From NCBI GenBank assembly GCA_030549495.1, contig JAUIRK010000641.1, positions 372,001 to 436,000 of the forward strand: a stretch of DNA of 64,000 bases, written 5' to 3'. Source of the DNA: Nectonema munidae (taxonomy: Eukaryota > Nematomorpha > Nectonematoida > Nectonematidae). The notes beneath the pieces are model-generated. The model did no database searches and was not told the DNA's origin. It saw only the letters and a program-made list of their open reading frames with translations. Shown piece after piece: positions 57,101 to 64,000 of the stretch (its first letter is position 1; the number at the start of each line of letters is the position of its first letter). The translations under genes were made by a program, and so were the position numbers.

Positions 57101-59282
57101 GTTTATCAAAGCTCTTTAATACAAATCTTCTGCTTTACATTAGATATCGTCTGGTCATTAACGGGTTAATCTAGTTTCATTTTAATGGGATTCTTACGAC
57201 GACCTAAAATTTTTTGCATTATCCTTAGGTTGAGGATGAATAATTTAAAAATAGACTTTCTTGAAGACAAAGTAGTTACCTCATGAAAACGAACAGAAAA
57301 ACAACAAAATTTCTCCTTCAAAAATAACATTTAAAAGTTTAGCATTGTATGATAGTAATAGCTGTGATATCTATTCATTGTTGTAATATATGGCTTCTAG
57401 TAGCAATGAACAAAATAGGACTTTAACTGCAAAATATAAATATTACTTAGTGACTAGAGAGTTTTGATAAAATTTAAAAAACTCGCTCTTGGTTGAGAAG
57501 CGCTGCTCTGAACGATAATTTCTACAAATATGCTTATAGTCTTGATAAAAAGAGCTCATATATATATCATAAATAGTTCTTTGTGGATAATAAAATTTAT
57601 AAGCCAAGGACTAAACAGCATACATTCAAACTAAATTAACTTGATATGGGAGAATGAGAGGAGGAATTTAACTATTATTGACATAACAGAACAAAATATA
57701 AGTTATGATTTTTAAAATATACTTATATAGGGCTGCATTATGTCAAAAGATAGACAAGTGTGTTAAAACAAATAATGTGGGTTTCACAACTGACATCTAA
57801 ATGATGTATTGTACAATCGAAAAGAAATGGGATCTTACTTCGAACTAAATTATTATAGGGTGTTAACTAGAGCTTAAACTAGCTGTCAGGCGGCCCTTTC
57901 TAATTGAGTTTTCAAAAGATTTTTGAAAGTTAAAAAAAAGAATATAAAATAAATTTTTTAGTTAATTAGATAAAATAGTTTTTGTTGTTGATCTAAAAAT
58001 TAAGTTATGTGAAAGACTAAGTTTAAAAAAAAACCTGATCCATTTGCGCTTAATTTTCCAATCCTGATCTCACGGCCCCAATCAGAAATTTCTGGTTAAC
58101 ACACAGAATTAGCAAGATACTTGATTGATTTCAATCAAGACATGAAATGGATGGTGAATATATTCAGTCAAGCGTTATTTTTATCTTAAACAATACCAAG
58201 AGCGCAAAATAGTAAGGCGGGACAATTAAATTATTTGATAAGATTTTTAATTGCAAAAAGTTATTTTTTTTTATAAAATACATTTGGAAAAAATGCAGCC
58301 AAAATAATCAGTATTTTATGATAATTTTTGCACACTTTATCACAAAAGTACATGCTATTTTTAAACAGACAGTGAAAATTGAATTGAAGTAGGTTGTTCA
58401 TACAGATTCTTATTTTATTAATATAGCAGTGGGATCCAGTTAATCCAAAAAGTAAAATAGATCTAAGTAGAACGAGTTTTCATTATAAATAGACTTCGGG
58501 AGAACCACTGAAAAAACTGGTATAATATAGTGATGAAAGTTTATGAAGGCAAAATGCAAATAGGCATACAACATGAATGAATGAAAAATGATACTTGGTT
58601 GTTTAGCGTTTTTCCGAAAAAGAAAGCATTTTGATGATGAGTTTGTTCATAATTGCTCAAGGACTTTGTTTCATCCTGTAAAGAGGATTCTGTATGATCA
58701 CTTAAACAACTTTTCGTGGGAGAAGATAAAAAGCTTGGAGGAGGAGAAGGAAGTTTGCCTTGGTACTTACTGGGTGAAGCTAGCAGTCTGTTTTTTTGAG
58801 AAAAGCTTTTGTAGTTCTTATTAAAGGGACTGTTAGCGCTGGCGGCTTGTTTTAGAAAGGTGTTTTGGCTCAAACTGGATGACGAGGACTCAAATGACTT
58901 GCACAAATGCGCTACCTTTACTGGGGAAGTTACAGTACTGTTTTTGGCGTATATTTTTGGCTTGGGAGCTGGAATTGGAGGAGTAGAAAATCTGCTTGGC
59001 AAAACCTGAACCATGGCTGATTGGGTCATGTTGGCAGGTTGAATGTTTTCAACGGATTTGGATGTTGTGTTTAAAACGGCTTCGTCAAGTTGAATTTCTA
59101 ACTGACTAAGTTCTCCTAAAATTTCGTCTAAAGATATGTCTTCATCTAAATTGTCTAAAAAAACAAAATTTCAAAGGATTAGAGATGCACGAAGAATTCT
59201 TTTAAAGTATACCCTTCAAACATTCTTCTTTGCTTGAACTATTATTATCTTCATAACGAGCACATGAATAGTCATTGAGTTC
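46988..59282 (-). CDS. mig-10: MIG-10/RIAM/lamellipodin-type RA-PH adaptor, ten exons
   Basis: Exons (minus strand): 59213-59282, 58595-59154, 54732-54941, 52373-52535, 51754-51875, 51584-51697, 49817-50023, 48971-49084, 48226-48327, 46988-48172. Phases agree at every junction and give 948 residues. The order matches the MRL family: short acidic helix, Pro/Ser-rich region, helix LSKEEKIKIALQKIKEAS, RA domain, PH domain, long Ser/Pro-rich tail. MRL adaptors bind Ras/Rap GTPases and membrane phosphoinositides and recruit Ena/VASP to steer actin assembly in migrating cells and growing axons (family knowledge). One intron is GC-AG (51753-51698). Introns range from 53 nt to 3.65 kb. The initiating exon, normally carrying a WLGEL-type block, was not found upstream, so the model is 5'-incomplete. 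Canonical FPPPP Ena-binding motifs are not seen; LPLPPP and KLPSPPP are the closest. Confidence 0.92.
48226..50023 (-). CDS. mig-10: mig-10 PH-domain exons
   Basis: Three exons (49817-50023, 48971-49084, 48226-48327) encode the PH domain. The first has IPQIEGCLFVKASSKKSWKK then CWCILRASGLYINIKGK, the second GYDWKKKYKSPTDFCFALK, the third FFCTKDSESLDLWITLIRVA ending in the C-terminal helix with its invariant Trp. All three junctions are GT-AG and phase 0. The basic KKSWKK patch in the first strands is the expected lipid-contact side. DWKKKYKSPTD is closer to the fly and worm wording than to the vertebrate one (comparison from memory). Confidence 0.93.
51584..52535 (-). CDS. mig-10: mig-10 RA-domain exons and RA-PH linker
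   Basis: Exon 52373-52535 encodes MYLKFHLFDGSTKCLQVDEK, then NNMSWAIVEQVSGLRLG. Exon 51754-51875 continues ERMLEDHELLIDHISYWSRD and NKLFFLETCKKYHFF. This is the ubiquitin-fold RA domain plus the conserved coiled segment leading to the PH domain in RIAM and lamellipodin. Exon 51584-51697 adds a Ser/Asn-rich 38-residue linker ending ALLE. Strand 1 begins directly at the splice acceptor, so the Met at 52535 is internal and not a start. Confidence 0.93.
51698..51753 (-). other. GC-AG intron of mig-10, 56 nt
   Basis: The donor reads CCAAAG|GCATGT and the acceptor TTCCTAG. The only nearby GT (four bases further in) would shift the frame to an immediate stop. The GC donor keeps phase 0 on both sides and joins two conserved exons. 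GC-AG introns are a known minority class. Confidence 0.75.
53326..53335. promoter_or_regulatory. NRF-1-like palindrome
   Basis: GCGCATGCGC is the core of the NRF-1 (insect EWG) recognition palindrome. It stands in a local GC-rich patch (53314-53336) inside otherwise very AT-rich intron 3 of mig-10, about 0.8 kb upstream of the RA exon. It could mark an internal promoter; a chance match cannot be excluded. Confidence 0.25.
53437..53751 (-). CDS. Exon-like open frame in mig-10 intron, unknown
   Basis: A frame of about 100 codons follows a good acceptor (ACTTTGCAG, exon entry near 53736). Its composition is richer than the surroundings: FKLHAENFSKLAWAHKDG, then LEPCMQSTFEEIVFKMINLF and IRLKNRGLVKTILK. 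I do not recognise the family. The amphipathic end recalls loosely the C-terminal domain of some sorting nexins, but that is a guess. It lies between the helix exon and the RA exon of mig-10, and MRL proteins have no domain there. It could be an alternative exon, a nested gene piece or part of a transposon. No good donor is obvious before the stop. Confidence 0.35.
   Translation of the reverse strand: MLLCRCARQTATRWPFKLHAENFSKLAWAHKDGANEDSIAETLSIVNDNGQENLQFPILEPCMQSTFEEIVFKMINLFEIDEIRLKNRGLVKTILKITLIFFVP
56022..56365. repeat. Tandem duplication, 2 x 172 bp
   Basis: Two adjacent copies (56022-56193 and 56194-56365), both starting ATTTTAGGATATTTGTATTT and ending TTATTTGAG, differ at only a handful of positions. 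The duplication is therefore much younger than the hAT remnant that contains it. Confidence 0.92.
56808..56946. mobile_element. piggyBac-type MITE 1
   Basis: TTAA duplicated at both ends encloses inverted repeats CCCATTAAGTCC ... GGACTTAATGGG. It is 139 bp including both TTAA. The interior shares AAATCGTCTGCGTTT and ATATCGTCTG with the neighbouring MITE 2, so they are relatives. Non-coding. Confidence 0.9.
57052..57169. mobile_element. piggyBac-type MITE 2
   Basis: TTAA at both ends encloses inverted repeats CCCGTTAACG ... ATTAACGGG. It is 118 bp in total. Its ends contain further TTAA copies (GTTAACG). It shares internal motifs with MITE 1, 106 bp away, in the same orientation. Confidence 0.9.
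58595..59282 (-). CDS. mig-10: mig-10 N-terminal exons
   Basis: Exon 59213-59282 (ELNDYSCARYEDNNSSSKEE, ending in a split codon) and exon 58595-59154 (NLDEDISLDEILGELSQLEI, then a Pro/Ser region with STPPIPAPKPK and GKLPSPPPSF). The acidic LDEILGEL helix corresponds to the talin-binding/N-terminal helices of RIAM and lamellipodin. The intron between them is 58 nt. The second exon also holds a strong internal donor (CCCA|GTAAGT, near 58771), so a shorter splice form is possible; the phase-0 donor at 58595 is preferred because it keeps the whole open frame. Confidence 0.8.
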
Positions 59283-59577
59283 CTTGAAAAATGATGTTAA
59301 AAATAAAATATACTTTTTTAAGCCTATTAAAATGGAGAAAAGTTACATTTGTCCTAATAATGAAATTCTTTTATACTTTGAAGTAAAAGAAAATAAATAT
59401 TTAAATCAAAAAACATCATTTAACATTCGCTATAAAAATGGAAAGGTTATTTAAAGTAAATTTTGGATTAAAGATCAGAATAGTTTTTAAAATATTGATA
59501 TACTATATATATCAAATATATATATCTTTATATTTGGTTTACGATTTTTAGGTCAAGCAGTTTAATTGTCACATATA

Positions 59578-61163
59578 TATACGATTTTTACTTAGGTTCG
59601 TCTTTTTTCAATATAAGTTCGTCCTGTTTTATTTTAAGTTTGAATGTAAAAATGAGTACACTAAAATTTGGTTAAATTTAAAAATATTTTATAAGCACGT
59701 TTGAAGAATTCTAAGCATTTTCTTTGTTTTAGTAATTAATTAATAGTAGGTTGAATTTGAGCTGTGCAATTCTTAAAATTCCAATTTTTATCAAAATAAA
59801 ATTTAACCAGTTCTGTATTTCTAAAAAATAATCCAAAAAAAAAAAGAATAAAAAACAAAAATATTTTTTGATCAATAAATTTTAAAATTAATTTACAAAT
59901 GCTTGTCCAGCAAATGCAACGTTAAGATTACTCAATATAAAACGATAATAATTGCTACAATCTAACGCACTTACACTTTCAATATTTTGCGCCATCATAG
60001 AAGAAAGGTTTTCATTTTTTTGAGCAGCTAAAAACTTTTGACTTTTATTTTGGAAAACACATTTTTGCAAGGCTTTGATATACAGGAAGAGGGAGACCAA
60101 AATTCTCAATTATACTAGCCATGATTTTCAAAATAGTTTTTGATATCTTGAGTTTTGCGTATTCCGCATTGTCAAGTATAATGCACGCTCCTTGCTTGAT
60201 TGAACCTTCTTCTTCTTCTTCTTCTATTTTTTTAATAAAATTTTTCATAAAATTTAGAAAAATATTTGAATTATAACTTCCTCTTTGATTTTATTTTGAA
60301 AATGACGATTTTGTAGCAGTTCATTGCTAAAATTGGAGAAATGTTTCTGCCTTGAAACGTAGACACAATAAAAGTTGTCTTTTACCATTTTAGGATATTG
60401 CTTGAGTACGACCCAAGTGTTAATTGAATCCACTTTCATCGACAGAAATAATAGATTCTTTGTGCTTCCCCTTTTTAATGTTAACATTGTTTTGTGACTT
60501 GAAGTTATCGAAATTTTCAATGAATATTCCTGTTCAATTTTACATCACATTTCTTGCAAGGTAAGTAGAAGATTGGACTGAATAAAATTTTCAGGATATT
60601 GTAGTTTCTCTTGAGACAAAAGATATTCTTTATGGCGACCATCTTTTTTATGAGTAGCATTATTAATCAAATTATCATCATCATATCTTTGCAAAATAGA
60701 CTTTGATGTTGGGTGGTTAATTGAAAAACTTTGCTGATTCTAAAACAATCAAGCGATCAGCGTGCACCATTCTTACCAATTCAGGCTTTTTTCTTTTGAG
60801 TTTTGTAATTCATTGGCAAATTAAAAAATATTCTCGACTCAACATATGTGTATTTATATACTCTTTAATCGAACCGATTCGAATACAAAGAAGATAACAA
60901 AAATTGAATTAACTTTTTTTGTATAAAGGTATCTCTTTATATTAAGAACATATTTAAAATATTTATTTACTTTAAAAATAAAAGTAAAAAAAATATTGCC
61001 ATTTTAAAACTTGCACAGCTCAAATTTAACCTACTATTATATTAAAAAATGTTTATAAACTTTTTTAAAAATTATTAAAAAAAAGTTATAAAAATTATAA
61101 CTAATTTTTACTTTCAAACTTAAAATGAAAAAAGGTTGAACTTAAAGTAAAAATAGTATGTAT
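59578..61163 (-). mobile_element. Tc1/IS630-like transposon with long TIRs
   Basis: The minus strand encodes a broken DDE transposase: HTH part (TSKSILQRYDDDNL, then HKKDGRHKEYLLSQEKLQ and LLLTLQEM, about 60710-60560), a middle block with SINTWVVLKQYPKM, the second catalytic Asp block ACIILDNAEYAKLK (about 60195-60155), and the tail VSALDCSNYYRFILSNL (about 59960-59910), where the family typically has S-x-x-D-C-x-x-Y-Y-R. At least three frame breaks are present. Inverted repeats of about 180 bp lie at the ends: TAGTAGGTTGAATTTGAGCT (from 59742) pairs with a one-mismatch partner near 61012-61037. The outer part, with GATTTTTACTT... motifs, pairs at about 59582 and 61158. TA-rich flanks fit the TA target. 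Confidence 0.82.
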
Positions 61164-62440
61164 ATATATGCAGTAGCGTAGTTCGGAATTTTTATTTGGA
61201 GGTGCCAAATGGGGCGCTGCTGTATGTGTTTACTTACAAGCGATGTCTAAAATTAAGTAACAAGTGTTGCTTATAACAACTCTATTTGTGCTTACGCGCT
61301 CTCCTACTTCTTTGCTAACATTTCTGATTTTATCTGTTTATATTCCTTATTTTTGTTTCTCACACCAACGAGTAATTTTTTATTATACATCAAGTTTTTC
61401 TATAAATTCATTTTATTTGCTTTATATTGTTGGAATAAGCATTGTGTCAAAAGATAAATTCTTTATTTGCAAATGTCAATTTTTTGTATGGTGGGCCCGG
61501 CCCTATAGCTCGCAACGTAACTGTTATATGGATATAAACATAAACGAAATTACAAATTTGTTAATATATCATTTTTCCTAAAATTATTATCTCTTTAATT
61601 TTCAGGAATATGGATTATAATCCTAATTAGGGTGGGGGTGAAATTGAATTTCAATTAAATTGCAATACCTATATAAAAATTCATCAAAAAGGATGGACAA
61701 TGATGGCGCACTAACAACGTATACGAAAGTTAAATCTTACAGTCCTTAGAACAGAAAATCGATATTCGTTGGCGTTGGAAAAGGATGAAGTACAAATTCT
61801 CTCTTATGACAAAAAAAACTTAAAGGCATTTTACCAGTAGAACGTTGAATAGCGAAAGAACAAGCAGAAGTAATGGTAAAATACATGATTTGAAAATTTT
61901 AAATTTTAAAGATAAATAAGTGATTTAGCTGAAATTCAAGTATGCTCTGAGAGTATATTATTGAATCATGTGATTTATAAGGTCAAATTTGCTACATCTT
62001 TTAAATAGGACAAATTTTATTGAATACATTTCTTGATTAATATGTAACAGTTTTATAATATAAATGAACTTAAATTAGCGCAATTTTGTAAATAACATAA
62101 GAATAAGAATAGGATGTGAAAGAGATTACAACGATGATTTACATTATTCTTTACACCAGACATATAATAATATGAATATAAATGAATTATAAATATTACA
62201 CCTATACTGCATATTACTGTTAACTACTCTATTTCAATAAGTGATAGTTTAAGGCACAGCACTAAACCAGCTCTTCCAACGTCATAAGGAAAAACTCGCA
62301 TAATTATTTTATCTAGCTCGATCACCAGACTGCAAGTAAAGGCGGGACTGATTTTAATGGGGCAAGGACCATAGGAAAGTGTATACATTTATATATCTCA
62401 AGGGAGTTTCAGGAGCAAAATAAAACTCAGATAGGGTGGG
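61164..62440. other. Intergenic, no gene seen
   Basis: It starts CAGTAGCGTAGTTCGG at 61171, like the left end of a hAT-type MITE, but no partner end was found. The frame at 61264-61581 is low-complexity Leu/Ser/Tyr and not credible. A 12-base or longer G run lies at about 62436-62450. Confidence 0.4.
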
Positions 62441-62449
62441 GGGGGGGGG

Positions 62450-63700
62450 GGTGTGCAATTTAATTATTTCATTTCGGGGTCTTCTTGAGGATCTCGAATT
62501 TGTGCCGAAATAAGTGTGTCAATGTCATCTGCATTATACAATTTGAAATCATTACTTAGATGCAAGAGAATGTGGACATGAGTAAGTCCTCTTTTTTGGA
62601 ACTCAATAGTACATGGCCACAAATAACATCATTCTTTAAAGCTTCAACTTTTAGTTTGAAAATGCGTGAAACCAAGTCGGGTCTATCAGAAGCAGTTTGA
62701 TCTGGTAATAAATTTTCAACAATCTCTGTCCATTTTGGGTTACATGTAAATGTTAAAAAAAAGACCAGGTTTGCCATTTTTAGCCACAAGCGCCATCGCT
62801 TCAAGATATAATTGATGCATTTGACGTGAAAATCCCTGAAAGGTTGATGGGAGAATAACAATATTTCCGGGACGTAAATTAAAATCATCAGCAGTACTTT
62901 GAATATGATCTACCAAACCATGATAACTTTTTGTTCTGAGTTGAGTTTGATTATTTCGAATAAAAGAAGGCGTTGACCTTCAAGTTTGACATAGGCATCA
63001 ACCAGAAATTGTTGAACTAGTTTTCCTGCTAAATGCAAAGGAGAAAAATCACTTCTAAAAGCAATTCTATAAACATTATACTCTAATTGGGTTAGTCTAT
63101 TGCGCACCGGAGTTGAATGTTCTGGAAAATAATTAAAATTTGGGCCCATCCAGCTTGGCATCTAGGAAAAATTAGTAAGTAAATCATCAATGTTTGGAGA
63201 AATATACGGACTACGTCTAAGAGGTTGATTATGGGGATATACAAGTTGGTTATTAAGTGGAGGGGCACCATCATTACTGGTCAAAATTGCGACAACTTCT
63301 TCGGGTAGAGGAGCATTATTATATCTTCTTCGGTCATTACCTTCACCCATTACCATTGTTATTATTGATGGTAAACGATTCTCTTGTTTTGCAACTTCTT
63401 CCTGTTCTTTCTAAACATCAGCCATGTGCCTGTGAGCTATAACATAAGGCGAAACTCTGTTCAATACATTTTGAATTATTTCCATACATAACATCTCTTT
63501 TACAAGGAAAATAGGATGATTTGCCATTCTCGCATTCAATGAATTTGCTGGCTCGATAATATACAATTGACTGAAATTAAGTGTTTGATTTTCAACAGGA
63601 TGTAGGGCACCATATCTATGATACATCTGTCCACAAATCCTGAAACATGGAGTACCACATCCAGGTAGTGTACGTATATTTGCTTGTAAACTTGCAAAAC
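62450..63700 (-). mobile_element. Helitron Rep-domain (Helitron-like N) remnant
   Basis: The minus strand carries, in order, the blocks of the Helitron Rep domain: CGQMYHRYGALHP (about 63640), IAHRHMADV, PLPEEVVAIL, LAGKLVQQFLVDAYVKLEGQ (about 63040-62985), VFFLTFTCNPKWTEIVENLL and ASDRPDLVSRIFKLKVEALK (62760-62630), HILLHLSNDFKLYNADDIDT and ISAQIRDPQEDPE (about 62570-62480). In Helitrons the Rep endonuclease precedes a PIF1-like helicase; no helicase block is visible to the left of 62450, so this copy is truncated there. Its 5' end runs towards the window edge. At least four stops or frameshifts are present. It lies upstream of the identified mig-10 exons, in the same orientation. Confidence 0.85.
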
Positions 63701-64000
63701 AAAAAGCATTATTAGATTCTTATGTTTTTACGGAAATGTCTTGCTTTTGGAGATGTTTCACATTTCTTCACTGATTTTGCTATAAAAAATTTGAAACGAT
63801 AATTTTTGGTGAAGCAAGGAAATGAAACTTAGGAATATCAATCATTTAAAACTTTCGTGATACACATGATAATTTCATACACACGAAAATAATATGCAAA
63901 GATAAGTACATATTGCAAATACTATTAACAATAAATTCATATATAAGACCAAATATAACAGTTATTTAGAAATTAGTTAACGAAGAAAAACCGAAAATAA

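Larger units (their letters stand above)
55174..57505. mobile_element. Old hAT remnant in mig-10 intron
   Basis: The left end AGTGGTTCTCAATCTTTCTAG and the right end, inverted, CAGCGCTTCTCAACC match the usual CAGTGGTTCTCAA hAT terminal repeat. The interior is decayed, with minus-strand readings such as IFQKALSSIEGD and VNFGKLAALK. It contains a 172-bp tandem duplication and two inserted piggyBac-type MITEs. No target duplication is clear. Confidence 0.6.

Noticed and set aside
61171-61640. Another hAT-type MITE starting CAGTAGCGTAG
   Set aside because: No matching right end or target duplication was found.

Overview
The window is very AT-rich, intron-containing animal DNA packed with decayed transposable elements. 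Two conserved host genes can be reconstructed exon by exon on the minus strand: an Arl2-type small GTPase (five exons, 25343-36145) and a MIG-10/RIAM/lamellipodin-type RA-PH adaptor (ten exons, 46988-59282, with the far 5' end not identified). The PH-domain wording of the adaptor (the stretch DWKKKYKSPTDFCFALK) is closer, from memory, to insect and nematode than to vertebrate members. That suggests a protostome invertebrate, for example an AT-rich arthropod such as a copepod. This taxonomic call is inference.

Layout, left to right. 1-1.4 kb: no gene. 1.45-3.2 kb: decayed piggyBac transposase, followed by a palindromic MITE. 3.6-5.5 kb: LINE fragment, cut at a TTAA by a satellite-carrying element (5.49-10.93 kb) that has itself taken a hAT insertion (7.02-8.81 kb). 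11.1-12.5 kb: pogo/Tigger remnant. 14.9-16.0 kb: intact single-exon ankyrin-repeat gene. 17-24.8 kb: small hAT elements, MITEs, a repeat block, and a piggyBac fragment caught in a fold-back. 25.3-36.1 kb: Arl2, whose fourth intron holds a 2.5-kb transposon of the poorly known CDTTATNTG type and whose first intron holds hAT fragments and MITEs. 36.3-39.8 kb: two LINE copies, one with a 515-codon open RT frame. 40.0-45.3 kb: second copy of the satellite-carrying element, with inverted terminal regions of about 650 bp. 45.3-46.2 kb: half of a hAT transposase. 47-59.3 kb: the mig-10-like gene, with an old hAT and two piggyBac-type MITEs in a large intron. 59.6-61.2 kb: Tc1/IS630-like element with long inverted repeats. 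62.4-64 kb: Helitron Rep-domain remnant.

Both host genes mix tiny introns (50-58 nt) with introns of several kilobases filled by transposons. The most unusual structure is the pair of large TTAA-ended elements (5.49-10.93 kb and 40.23-45.26 kb). Each holds two unrelated arrays of about 150-bp repeats and no transposase that I can see. Their ends look piggyBac-like, each end carries a G/C hairpin, and their own repeat units contain TTAA target sites. The two copies serve as mutual empty sites for later insertions, so the order of events can be read from the sequence.

No tRNA, rRNA, CRISPR or bacterial-type feature was recognised. I saw no LTR element or other virus-like element.
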